This document shows positions 46,321 to 58,218 of a DNA stretch of 64,000 nt, piece after piece. Every line of letters starts with the position of its first letter. Position 1 is the first letter of the stretch. The notes under the pieces were generated by a model, which was not told the DNA's origin, ran no database searches, and saw nothing but the letters and a program-made list of their open reading frames with translations. Both the position numbers and the translations under genes were made by a program. This DNA comes from Climacium dendroides. Lineage: Eukaryota > Streptophyta > Bryopsida > Hypnales > Climaciaceae. The stretch covers positions 2,666,001 to 2,730,000 of the forward strand of contig OX467084.1 in the NCBI GenBank assembly GCA_950106755.1, written 5' to 3'.

Positions 46321-47340
46321 GGTACGAAGTCCATAAGTCGACCATCTAAGGTTTGGAACTGAATTTTAGGAAGGTGAAACATCTTGAAATATTTTTCAGT
46401 AAATTTTCCTTGAAAGACAAGGAGAATTGACATTTGGTCCAAGTCGTTGCATATTTTTTGAAGCTTTGTGGAATTGAGAATTCATATTGGCAACTCTTGA
46501 AATTGAGTATTCTTAAGGTTTAGAGACCTTTCCTTTTTTGCAAAATGAAACTCTTCGTAACTTTTATTTCATAATTAAAAATTTGAATGGTTCAAAAGTT
46601 AGGTGTAGGTATCAATGTATACAATCATAACTTCTATTCCATAATTAAAAATTAAATGGTTTAGAAGTTGAGGAGAAAGTATCATTTCATGCAATTAAAA
46701 AAACATACAATATTTCTTTTGAAATGAATTTTTTACTACCCAATTTTAACATAAAAAATTAAACTTAAGACTTCTGGAATTTTTTTGGAATGACATGAAA
46801 CAAAGATTGAGTTCACGTATAAATTTGAATGAATGACATCCACTATATGAAATTCATGTAAAGATTCTAAATCATAAAACCAATAGAGGACTCACAAGTT
46901 CTCAGAAAATCCAAAGTAACCTATTTGGTCATTTGTGAGTTAATTGAAATTTGTTGTATTACGAATTTTGAATTGTGATAAATTTGTATTCAATAAATTC
47001 ATTTAAATTTTGGAAAAATCAATAGAATAGAAATTCTATTATTATTATTTTTAAAAATAATTAACTTCAATTATATACAAAACAAAAGAGAAAATCAAAT
47101 TCATAATGCTTGTAATATAAGATTCAAACACCATGGCATTGCAAATTAAAACATGTAGGATTATTTGTGTCTTTAGATTATAAGAATGTAAATCATAAAG
47201 AAATCTAAGGCATTAAATTACTCAAAAATTTCAAAAGAACATATATTTTCATTTTTCCTAAATAGTGTTGACATATAATACTTGTAGACCTACAATTAAA
47301 TGGCAAAATCTTTACCTACCATGTATCAATGACATGCTAC
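46321..47340. other. AT-rich intergenic DNA, no gene seen
   Basis: Includes a local direct repeat (TTTCATAATTAAAAATTTGAATGGTT near 46565 and a similar phrase near 46630). No protein-like frame. Confidence 0.4.
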
Positions 47341-47822
47341 TTTTGAACTTTCTTGGACTTCGGTTCTAAGAATCCTTTGCAACGTATCAAACTGTTATCA
47401 CCAAGCAATTCAGGGAAAGACCAAGTACTATTGAATGCTCCAACATTGGCAACCCCTCGTGCTACCATACTCTTATACTTCCCTCGAATGGCTTAAAGAT
47501 CGGCTATCTGGTGATCATGCAAATCATATTCATCTACTAGTGTCAATAGGTCTTCAAAAAGAACATGAGGATTAGGCCGAACTACCCCACACACTTTGGG
47601 ATCTTTGTCTTTGAAGACCATCGGCTCTTCTTCAATATTAGAAATACCAATTTCTCCTACGTCGTCATCAATAAAGAGTGGGAGTTCTGGAACATTGTAT
47701 GCACCACATCATGAAGATAATCCTTGTGACAAAGGGGTGTTTTTGTCAATGCCATGGCGAGTGCTAGCTTCTCTAACAATAAGCCCATTCTCTATGTCTG
47801 GATGGAGCATCTTGAAAACAAT
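47341..47822 (-). pseudogene. Coding remnant of unknown family, two in-frame stops
   Basis: A minus-strand frame of about 160 codons reads as natural protein from 47822: FKMLHPDIENGLIVREASTR, then an acidic stretch (LFIDDDVGEIGISNIEEEP), VRPNPHVLFEDLLTLVDEY and SMVARGVANVGAFNSTW. It is broken by TGA near 47708-47710 and TAA near 47486-47488. The mixture of conserved-looking charged, proline and aromatic residues in AT-rich DNA supports former coding function. I do not recognise the family; the isolated setting among repeats suggests a transposon-derived exon. Confidence 0.45.
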
Positions 47823-48124
47823 ATTAATAAGAATGAATACAATATTAATAAGAGTGAAAACAAAACAAAACAATAATGGAATTCAAAAAATTTGAATTCT
47901 ACTTTGAGCATGTTCTTTCAAAATGTTGTGTGTAAAGAACTTTGAAGTTATATGAACCCTTACTTGATTGCTATTTTTGGTAGTTTAAATTTTTGGAAGG
48001 ATCTTTTTGAATTCTACTTTGAGCATGAATAATTTGATTTTGAAAATATTGCAATACCATCCAAGCCCTAGTATATCGTCAATAGAATAAATCATTTTAA
48101 AAAACAGGAAATCATATTGTGCGA

Positions 48125-48470
48125 TTTGCAATCACTCATAAACTCAAGAATTTAGACACAGATGTAGGCAATTGTTGGTCTCTTTGAATGACCTTGTATG
48201 TGAAATAAAAAATGAAGGCCAGAACCGTGCCTTGTACTTTAATGTCCAAAACTATATAATAGTGGACATTCATGTGAAAAAAAATGGGAAACATGTTGTC
48301 CAAGTTGCAATCAATCCTAAACTCAAGCATTCAAAAAAATATGATGTTGGTGGTCACTTTGAATGACCTTCTACGTGAAATAAAGAAAATGGGGTCAAGA
48401 ACCTTGCCCTGTCCTTTAATGTCCAAATCAATATAAAGTCATGAAATTCACATGAAAAAAAAGTACAACA
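48125..48470. repeat. Two direct repeats of about 175 bp
   Basis: First unit about 48128-48290 and second about 48308-48470. Both contain AAACTCAAG, then CTTTGAATGACCTT, a GTGAAATAAA phrase, a TTTAATGTCCAAA phrase and TTCATGTGAAAAAAAA or a variant. Diverged but collinear. No coding signal. Confidence 0.65.
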
Positions 48471-49845
48471 ATATCACTTATGGAGTGAAAGATTATAACG
48501 TTTGATTATGAAGGTGCTAAAATAGCAAAAAACAATTGAAGTCTTTTTTGCAAGTGAAATCTAAAAAGTCCATGACCAAAAAAATTGGAGGTTCACTTGC
48601 CTTACTTGAAGAACCCGAATGAATTTACGACTTCTTGAAATTCTCTCTACAACATTTTAAAATGAATTTAGAATCTGATTTTTTCTCCAAGATGTACTGT
48701 ATAATTTGAGGCTCATTTCTAAGAGCTCTTAACACTTAAGAAAGTCAAGATTATGCAGGGTACTCTTGCACAAAATCTCTTATAGAAAAATCATTGTCAT
48801 TTAATTTCAAGATCGGACTTTTGGAGGTAAATCTAGACTTCAAGAAGAACATTCAAAAATATGAACTACTAAAAGTACTAATTTGGTTAAGATTTATTTA
48901 ACTTCAAAGTTTTGCAAACACCATATTTGGGTGCCTTTGGCATTTATGAGTTCATTTTAGATTTCACTTGAACCCTAATATATACACACAAATAGTAAAA
49001 ATTAATTATAAGATGGAATTGTAAAGAGTAAGGACATTTGGTATTATATGATTAAATTTCGTAAGAATCAATAAAAAAAAGGTACTCTTAAGATGTGAAG
49101 AAAAGAACATTCAAGAATCTTCAAGCACATTGTAGTAGGAATAGAGAGTGTATGGAATAATTAGTAATGTGGGGATGATAAAGTTTATAATTTGTTTCAC
49201 TATCTTGAAATTGTATCATAATTTTTGTCATACCTTTTCAATATTGATGACTATCAATGAAATATTAAGAATCCCATAAAGAAATGTGATATATGAAGTA
49301 TGCAACATGTATTTATCAAAATACATGAGGGGTTTAGAGTCCTGATATTGACAATTTCAGGATGAAATGTACTAAGGTACGAGGTCCTAAAATAGCACTC
49401 TTTCTAAAATGGCCCACCTTCTTAAATGTACACTATTTGTACATTTTTTTTTTCATAGTCCTTAGTATTGTTCCAAAAGTGTACATTGTAGGAGGTGAGC
49501 CATTTTGGAGCCCTATGCCATTTCAATTGCAAAATTGAATAACTAATTACACAAAGCTCCCAAAAATATGAAACATTTTGGGTTAGATGTGAATTCTACT
49601 TGTCTTTTAGGAAAAATTTATTGAAAAAAATTTGAAGATGTTTCACCTACCCTAATTTCAATTCTAGGTCCTTAGAAAATCTATGTATGGACCTCCTACC
49701 GTTTGTGTCAAAGAAATTAATTAAAAAAATTAAAAATCAGCATGCCCCAAACCCAAATCAACAACTTCATTACCATAACCAGCATGTCATTAATGCCAAA
49801 TTTGGAGGCTGAATGCGCTGGAGATAGCAATCATCAATCTGGATG
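48471..49845. other. AT-rich intergenic DNA, no gene seen
   Basis: Sequence on both strands shows only short AT-rich frames. Nothing else recognised. Confidence 0.4.
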
Positions 49846-51581
49846 ATCAATTGCAATGGAGGGCCCAGATTGCGCGCCTCCCCGAAACCCGAGTTCCTTC
49901 GTCCGGGCCAGATTGCGAGCCTCTCCGAAACCCTCTCCTTCGTCCGCGCGCTGGAACCCTAGCCTCTGCTGTTGTTGCAGCTCATGCTTGCGTGAGAGAG
50001 TTTCTGTGTGATTTGTGGTCAGTAGTTGGCGAGTGGTCAGTAGTTGTGATTTGTGTCTACGTAGTCTTGTTTTCTGTTTTCAGTTTGCGAGCTTCCGATT
50101 TGGATTTGCGTACTCTTGTTTTCAGTCGGCAAGTGGTGGCGCGTTTCGGCGACTGGTTAGTAGTTGGCGAGTTTCCGATTTGGATTTAGGGTGTGTGAAG
50201 CTCGTGGGGAGAGGCAGCGTGTAGGGTTTGTTGGATTCCGTTTTGGAGTTCCTGTGTGCAGCTCGTGTCTAGTTCTGTGGGGGCACAGCGTTTAGGGTTT
50301 GTGGGATTCCGTTGCTGCTTCGTTTTTGGATGTTTTGGAGTTCGTGCATCTGAGCTTCTTCAGGTTTCTGTTCCTGGTATGCAAAATTCCTACCTTGTAC
50401 TGAATTTTACTTTCATTGCAATCCTCCTTCATTCTAATCCTGTTGTGCATCCTGCTGTGCATCTGTTGCAATCCTTCTTTCATTCTAATCCTGCTGTGCA
50501 TCTGCATACTGAGTTGTTGAGCTTTTAGATTTGTAGCATGGAATACATAGTTTCTGTGGCCTTCCATTTCTCATTGTATGCAACTGTTTGAATCCATTCA
50601 ATTCACAGAGCAAAGTAAAGGGCGCAGCATTTAGGATTTCTGGGATTCTGTTGCTGCTCTGCTAGTTTTTTGGGAGTTGTTGTATCTGAGCTTGTTCGGG
50701 TTTCTGTTCCTGTTTGTCAGTCGTACAGAACTGAAGTCTGAAGGTACGCAAAATTTCTAGCTCTTACAGAATTGGTCTAGAATTGCAATCCTCCTTCTGT
50801 TGCAATCCTTCTTTCATTCCAATCCTGTTGTGCATCTGCATACTCAGTTTAGGACCTTTTAGATTTGTGGCATTGAATTCAAAGTTCCTGTGGCATTGCA
50901 ATTCTCATTGCGTGCAACTGTTTGAACCCATTCAATTCACACATGAAAGTAAATCCAGTAGAAATCCTAAACCCTAAAACCAATCCCGATGTACGTTTAA
51001 CACGAAGCAATTTAACTCGATGCGAGTTTAACTCGATAACTAGGTATTCAGAAGTTTTTCTTTCAAAGCATCGCTAGATTTTAACTCGATTCGAGTTAAA
51101 ATTGTACTCGACTTGACTGTAATGACCATCCACGATGTAATCTGTGGATGAAAAAAGCCCAGAAACATATCGCAAATGAATCTTGACGACAAGTTTAACT
51201 CGAGCCGAGTTAAATACCAGCAGCAAACCTCCATTGGTTATTTTGGTAACCGAATCTATTTAACTCGATTCGAGTGAAATAGTAAGTAAATACTGAATTC
51301 ACATACATAACAAGACCAAATCTAGAACACCGGAAATAAGCCAATCCGATAGATAACATACATGTAAAAGAAACTATTTTCCTAGGACGACAAGAACAAC
51401 TTAAACCTTATCAAAATAGAACCCTTAACTCGGCCCGAGTTAAAACCATTGCGAACGGTAGGCGTCAAAATAAATGAGTACCACCGATAACACACTTCAC
51501 TCGCCGAATATCAAGTAAACCGTCATGCTCCTGAAAATACATTTATGACTAAATAATTTTTAACTCAAGTCGAGTTAACAG
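49846..51581 (+). promoter_or_regulatory. GC-richer 5' region of the ParB/methylase-like gene with internal duplication
   Basis: Composition jumps at 49855. A duplicated phrase GGGCCAGATTGCG...CGAAACCC lies at 49860-49930. Further on, a block of about 270 bp at 50285-50560 (TTTAGGGTTTGTGGGATTCCG, TTTCTGTTCCTG, GCAATCCTCCTTC) is repeated in diverged form at 50630-50900. Six of the 8-3-8 palindromes occur at 51012-51578. The last ends three bases before the ATG used for the gene, with TTAACAG just before it as a possible splice acceptor. I take this as promoter, leader and 5' intron DNA; the exact start is unknown. Confidence 0.4.
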
Positions 51582-54500
51582 ATGGAACTACGTGATACCA
51601 TTGCAGGAATGGACGCACAGGTTTCCGGTTTGCAGGTGTACCTGAAGCGGTTTGCCATTCCGGAAGAAGACCGAGACGAGTACGGCGACGCCGACATGCT
51701 TGGTGAATGTTGGGAGTAGCAGGAACCCCATGAAGTTGAGTATTGGACTATTGTCCTTGTTCCCATGACGAAACACCTGTCATTCAGAACCAAATACAAG
51801 AAAGTCGAAGACAACCTCCCCGTCACACTAACGGAGGCTGTGCGGGAGGTCCTGACAGGTCCAAATGGCTTGCTATTCATTTGCTGTAAAACCGTGGACC
51901 CCAACCAAACAGAGGAGTACATATTCTCCTACGTCGTCAATAGCCGGAAGTGTTCCTTCTCTGTGTCTGCGTACTACAAGACATTGGAAAATACAGACTA
52001 TCAAGCGTTGCAAAAGATTATCGAGAAGCAGCTAGAGGAGAAGAGGTGGCAAAACAAGGATGGAGGCCCTCTACAAGCAGTTACACTGGCATCGAGGGTG
52101 AATTCACTCATCCACGGGTTTGATAATTTGAAGACATCGCTGGCAAGGAAGAGTGACAGACTGCAGCCAGTCTCACTTACGAGGGATTACAGCAACTAGT
52201 CCAGCCATGGATCCCTCGTGCTTGTAACACCAGAGACTGGTCGAAGCCACACACGTCTAAAACAAACTGAACGATTCAGTCGAGGAGATCCGTCAGGGTC
52301 TCCGTCGACTACGCCAAAACCCCGAACTCTGAAAAGAAGGACATCGCTAGTACCTGAAAGCAGTCTGTCATCCGAGATTGTAGACATTCCACAAGACCTC
52401 GGGGGAAACGTAAAGGATATCGACTACGAGGTGGCGTGTAAATCGTATTCCGATTATTGGTCTGCATGCACGGAATCGTACGTCGAAGGGATCGGTCAGA
52501 AGTTTGAAATTTCCATAGACCAGTTGGAGAAGCCGCCTCAAAATCTCAACATTCGAGAGTTGGAAGAAAAGGGTGTACTGAGGGCGTTGAACTTCTTGGT
52601 GAACATACCCGACCCTGACAAGAAGATGACCCTCTGCGCCTATCCCCAAGGAGTAAAGACAAGGCCAGCAAGGTTTGAAGATGTCAAGGACGCCAAGTTC
52701 TGGATGGTGAATGGCCAGCATTGCGTGGCAGCATCTCAGCGAATGCAAGGGATGGAGCAAATTCCTGATGACAAGAAGGCGAAGTTCAAGAAGTGGGACT
52801 GTTTTGTGGTTTGGAACAAGGACGACAATGTCATCAAGAAAATCTCCGCATACTATAATCGGGTGAACCATTTTCAAAACTTCATGCCAACATGGTCCAC
52901 CAATATTCTTGCATCAAGGTCTGTGTGGACAAGTATGGGAAGTCCAACTCCACCAAGGGAGCCCACAGAGCTTGGGAAGATGATAACTGCTGGGAAGAAG
53001 ACGAAGGCAGACGGCTATAATCAGAGACTGTTTGCGGTAAATTCATGAACTTCATCTCGAGCCGAGTTAAAACATTTATTTCCTCGTCCTTGTCTGTGTT
53101 TCTACATATTTAACTCGCCTCGAGTTAAAATCACTCACTAACAAATTGAATATGACATGTATGAACTACAGGAGTTCAAGACCGCTATCAAGCTCAGGTT
53201 TTCTATGATTGATGTGAAGAAGAACCAGGGCTACCTCGGCAAGAAGAACCAGAGAGACATTGACATTCACAATGAGATCAAACTCATTACTGCGTCACAG
53301 GATGTCTATGACCTTTGGGCCGAGGTCATTTCAAGTCAGTCCCAAGGGGGTCTCATCGATCCCGACTCCTTGATGGCGTTCAAGGACGTCAAGGGTTGGG
53401 ACCCGGACAAGGACGGAGTCATATCTCGGGAGTTTTTCAAATGGATTGGAAACGTAACTGAGAATGACCTGAGGAGGCTTGCCTTGCATCTCCTTTTCAG
53501 GACGAAGAATCGGGCGCACGGTCACCCGAAAGTTGTCATGAAGGCGCCAAAGTCAGTCCTCCCTGATTGCTACACTGCAAAGGACTGGCTGGAGCGAACG
53601 AAGAGGAAGGCCACTGTGAGGATTCAACTTCACCACTTTGACTCGAGGCTCCGGCTATTTGACAACGACGGAAACTCCAGGAGGAAAGCGTGGAAGGATT
53701 TCAAGCGTGACTATAACGTCACCAAGGCCACGATGAACATGCTGCTCACAGGGCCTGGGGAGACATTCTTCACTCAAATGAAGATGCCATCGAACAAGAA
53801 GAAGACAATCGATGAGTTGTCTCCCATGGCCAAGGAGTTCTTCAAGGTCTTCTTGGAGAACAAGGGGAAGTTCGTAAAGCCGCAAGCAAGCGCCTTTTTC
53901 CGGCCCTACGAAATGAAGGACGACGAGCTCGGCCACTAGGATGCGAATGTCTGGGATGAGGAAGTGCAGTCGAAGATCAAGATGGCGATCATCGACTTTA
54001 GGAACATCCCCGGCATCATCAACAGGGGTTCATGCACACAGGACTCTTCATTCTTTGAGAAATTCATGGGAATTCTCGAAGAAGATCCAGAGAACGACCT
54101 CACCGATCCATAGGTGTATCTCTGGATCGCAGGAGACAAGGACGTGGAATTGGAACTCCGCGGATTCATCAGGACGTCGATATTCGGAACACATTATTCC
54201 GTACACTATGCTGACTATCAACCGTCCAACTTCGAAAGGATAGGCGACATTCCTGAGAGGAGCAGTCGCGCGAGGGATCCTATTCAGCTACTCTTCCTTC
54301 TGAAGAATGGGGCGGCCATGAAGAACCGCCAAATTCCGCGATCATTTTCGGTACCACCGAAATCGCATTACAATGCTAAGCGGCAAACAGCGGAGGTCGA
54401 GTACAGGATCTACGACACAGAACTTCGAATGGAGTTCTATTTAAATGTGCTAGACCTGTTCGTTTGCCCGAGGGATGTTGTGTTGTCGTATTTTGCGGGA

Positions 54501-55689
54501 GGAAAGCTCACATGTGCTGCGTGGGTAAGTGCGTGGGCACGAAATTATGATCTTATCATTATGTATGCCAGCAATTTTGAATCGAATTTAACTCGAGTCG
54601 AGTGGAAATTGTTGTGCTGACTACAGTCTTGTATGTCGTATACAAATGCTATCGTTGGATCACTATGCTGTTGGTGATAGCAAGAAGAAGAATGAGTTCC
54701 TCTCCTTGTGCGTCGATTCTGAGAACATGGACAAGGATGATTTCCTTGAGTCCGTGTATTTCCTAGACGACCAGGACTTCGATGGAAGGAATGAAAGGCC
54801 TGCGCCATCTACTCGGGGCAAAGAAGCGTCAACCTCGAGAAAGGGAAAGGAATCTGTGCGACAATACCAACAGAGGATTCCTGATCAGTCTCGGGGAGAT
54901 GATCAGATTGACCTTGTAGAGATCGACGACGAGGAGGCACAATGGGTCGACCCCGTCGACAGTGCATTGGAACTGAGCGCTGACAGGCCTGGTGCAGCGG
55001 CGTTGAATCTTAAAACCAGTGAGATGAGGGGATCATCTAGTTCATCGGCCCAAGAACTTCACACGCCGATCTCGCGTACTCGCCTCTCCCAGAAGAGGAA
55101 AGCGCATCCGCCACCGTCTGATGCTCCGGTTAGTCAACAATGGATCTTAGATATTATCCAAAAGAATAATGAATCGGAGGAAAGGAAACGGCGGGAAGAG
55201 CGAGAGGAGATGAGGGCGGAAAACAAGCGGGCTCGGCAGGAAAGCAATCAACTGATTGCTCAACTTATCGATGCTTTGCCTGAGGTCGTCAACAAAATGA
55301 TGTCTGCAAGACCGATGATGATGTTGGACCCGGCTGCTATGTCTCTCCAACTCATGATCGCAAATTAGGCACATGGCTCAGCGGATAGTGCTAGGCAAGC
55401 GGGGGCTTCGTCTCCAGTCATCCCATCTGTACCGACCATGTCCGAGAATTTGATGGCGCATGCGTCAACCAGCTCTGCACCGATTGAGCGGGACTTGGTG
55501 GTGATGGATGCTGGAACACAGGAAGATGCAAATGTCGACGCTGCACCAGATTCTGCCACACAATTAGAAGATGAGCAAGGAACCGCGGATGGAATAGAGG
55601 GCCAACAGTCATAGGGCCCTGTGACTAGTATGCCTCTAGGTTGTTCCCTGTGACTCCCTCAGCCTTCATTTCAACTCGCTACGAGTTGA
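51012..55689. repeat. Cluster B of the 8-3-8 palindrome, ten copies
   Basis: Copies at 51012-51030, 51081-51099, 51195-51213, 51260-51278, 51425-51443, 51560-51578, 53052-53070, 53110-53128, 54588-54606 and 55671-55689. Six precede the first coding exon, three lie in the two introns and one just after the gene; none lies in an exon. The 3-base spacer never changes. Confidence 0.9.
51582..55614 (+). pseudogene. ParB-like plus DNA-methylase-like fusion gene, five in-frame TAGs
   Basis: Exon 1 (51582-53035), exon 2 (53170-54524) and exon 3 (from about 54627 to 55614). The first intron has matching phase 0; the second join needs a shift of one base to enter the frame of exon 3. Exon 1 contains FWMVNGQHCVAASQRM at about 52702-52748, like the GxxR/GQH-type motif of ParB/Srx-fold proteins, followed by KKWDCFVVWNKDD. 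Exon 2 ends DVVLSYFAGGKLTCAAW, which resembles the SAM-binding motif of N4/N6 methylases (DVVLDxFxGxGTT). No DPPY motif was found. Exon 3 is acidic, then a charged coiled coil (SEERKRREEREEMRAENKRA) and Ala/Ser-rich. ParB-methylase fusions are well known in phages; here the architecture is inferred from motifs. In-frame TAGs at 51717, 52197, 53937, 54111 and 55366 would each read Gln if the first base were C. Confidence 0.5.
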
Positions 55690-55821
55690 AATTCTTCTGA
55701 GTTCTTTTAGACAGTGTAGGGTAGCGACTAGCAGATAGGTTCAATTTTCATAGTCCATTGTATGTAATGTAACATTTTCTCATTCAGAGAGCTATTGTAA
55801 TATATTTTTTCTCTCACAAAG

Positions 55822-57308
55822 CATTGTCTGGCTTGAATGTTGCAATCGCGGGTTTGAAATGTGTCAATGATGTTCCTCTCCACGATGCTCCAAACTCGTT
55901 GGTGGAAGAATTCCTTGGGCATGTCAATGAACAGGTTGTGGCTCCCAATGGTGAACCTCCACTTGAGGCATGTCTGCCATGTCCTGCGGAAGTGAGATTC
56001 GAGGATGATGGTCTTCTTGGCCACAACGCTGAGGTGCTCGAATTCGTTACCGACGACACTCAGGTCCCCGATGCCCTTCCCGAAGTCGCTCAGGTGCTCG
56101 AAGCCCTTCCTGATGACGCTCAGGTGATGGATGATATTGCTCCGAGCGGTGAAAGAGAGGATCCAGAATGCTCCCACCCAGATCCTTCGGTTGATATTGC
56201 GGTATGTGCTTTGTCATGTACGTTTCACTATCGTGGTCGCTGTGACTGACACTGGTTGAAAGCCCTTCTTTTTCTTGACCTCCCCGATGTATTTCATGGT
56301 CTCCCATACGCAGCTTTGGTGCTGCCGTTGATTTCGAATTTGTACCCATTTAATTTTCTCTGTGTCTCTGTTCCTTATGAGCAGGGTGCCATAGAGGGAA
56401 TTGTTGCTGACTGTGAGGCGGAAGTCCAAATCCTTAGACCATGCATGTCCAGGTTCACTAAGAAATGGCTCAATGTCGTTCTAGATCTGAATGGTCTATT
56501 GTACGTGTGTGATGATATAAGATATCGCATAAGAGAAAGAAGATTATGCTATCCTGGAGAGGTAGTCCGTGAGGCCGTCCACAACGTCATGGAATTGCAT
56601 AGGGTCACTCCTAGACCTCATGTCAGAAGGTTCTTGCGGGAGTTGACATCCATCGCAAACGTCATGGTCTGGAGCTCCATGGACCAATCCTACGCCAAAC
56701 TCATCGCTGAATTCTTCTTCCGCGGACTAACCCCCCCCTACGGTGTCCTAGGCCGAGAACAATGTGTCATTATGAAATGTAGAGACAAAGATGGGACGCT
56801 ACAAAACTACAGATTGACGGGATCCTGCAAAGACCTATATTTAAAGCCATTGAAAAGATTGTACAAACTAAGGGGCTCCATATTCACTAAGGACAACACT
56901 GTAATAGTGGATGACAAGCCCAAGAAACACTTCTTGAATGACCCCACAAACGTAGTGCTCCTAGATACGTGGTCGTTCGAAGGTCAGGGGCCGAGAGACA
57001 TGGTCCTCGTACGTGAACTTCTACCTTGGATTAAGAGACTGCATGTAGAGAAGCCTTGGGAACTGTTTCCTTTTCGGAGAGACAATGCTGTGGGGGGGAT
57101 CCACCTCATGCATGATCTCAACCAATCCAAGTACAAGGAACTGCAGAGGGCGCATGCAATCTCCAATACACTTCATAGTGAGTGGAAAGTGGATGATTTC
57201 GGACGTGCCGTCCCCTGGAAGAAGAAAACCGCAGTGAAACGCGAGGAGCTTAGCGTAGAAGACATCTTCTTCCGTCCTTGTCCGCCTCCCGCACCACGAA
57301 GTTTGTAG
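55822..57308 (+). CDS. FCP1/NIF-like HAD phosphatase-domain protein with DLNG motif
   Basis: Exons 55822-56201 and 56385-57308 join in phase 0 with GT-AG borders. The first exon begins at an acceptor (CTCTCACAAAG) without an in-frame ATG, so a start exon lies upstream and was not identified. Exon 1 is acidic with short repeats of the type AQVxEALPDDAQV. Exon 2 has VVLDLNGLLYV, VTPRPHVRRFLREL, VMVWSSMDQSYA and NTVIVDDKPKKHFLNDP. These are the motifs of FCP1/SCP phosphatases, which dephosphorylate protein serine such as the RNA polymerase II tail. The nucleophile Asp is kept but the second Asp of DxDxT is Asn, so activity is doubtful; DLNG forms are common in plant relatives. The end is arginine- and proline-rich, stop TAG 57306. 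No breaks. A truncated copy is at 33 kb. Confidence 0.75.
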
Positions 57309-57426
57309 AATCTCATGGATTTTGTGGTCGCCTTCGCTGTATTGGAAGACTACGCCTAAACAAATACAATACTTTATTCATTTGCAGTGAATATCTTTGT
57401 GTTGTGCCCAAGAGGTTAGGAATGCT

Positions 57427-58100
57427 ATGGCACCTGTAATTCGGCATGTCATGTACTCGGCGGCTACTGCACAGTCCACAATGGATTTCTCTATGATGGA
57501 CATAGATGATGGCGTTGTTGATAGTCCTCCCAATGGAGGAAAGCGCCCTGCATTAATGCACTCTCCATCTCCTCTGAAGTCCCATTCGACAACTCCACGA
57601 GATCGGTCTGGAGTGAATCTAGAAACGCAAAGAAAGCTTTATGATGATGAAGTGGCTGTCCTGGCCGTTGTCGAGGTGTGTAATCAACAACTGAATGCGG
57701 TCTGTTCGCTTAAAGTTTTGCATTGTAGACTATGTAGGTTACAAATGTCTGATTCTACTGATTTTTGCAGGTGCAGGCTTCAATGCCTTCTTCTGTTGCG
57801 GTGTTGGACAACACTTCTGGAGGCATAAAGACTATAGAATTGGTGAAGCGGCCTGCAGTAGCTAAAGGCACTCTACCTCGTCTATCTTCTTTGGATATTG
57901 TGAAACGACAATGTAAAATACATGTTGAATTGCCTGCTCTTCATTGTAGCAGTGGATCGTGGGATGCCTGGGAGCGGAGGTCCTTGAAGATACAACGGCG
58001 AGAGAGTGCCCGGAAAAGATCTGCTGCTAGTAATGGATATAGTCGAGGGCCAAAAATATTAAAGGCAATAGAGGTACTGAAGAGTAGGACGCAGTTATAG
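57427..58100 (+). CDS. Unknown protein with STMDFS/DDGVVDSP motif, FCP1-like gene's neighbour
   Basis: Exon 57427-57675 and exon 57771-58100 join in phase 0 (donor GAG/GTGTGT, acceptor TTTTTGCAG/GTG), giving 192 residues. TTCATTTGCAG at 57376-57386 suggests a 5' UTR intron before ATG 57427. The N-terminal half is Ser/Pro-rich with STMDFS, DDGVVDSP, ALMHSPSPLKSHS and QRKLYDDEVAV. The C-terminal half is basic with SLDIVKRQCKIHVELPALHC, WERRSLKIQRRESARKRS, resembling a nuclear signal. No family recognised. The first exon has a copy at 34.8 kb, also after an FCP1-like copy, so the two genes travel together and may act together; that is inference from order only. Confidence 0.6.
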
Positions 58101-58218
58101 TATGTAGAGTTAGAATCATGAGGAGTGCAATGTTTGAGGATATTTCTTGGGGGAACATCTGGTATTGGATTCTACAATTTCTGGGCTTTGACAATCCTGG
58201 ACCTCATAGTCAAGATGC

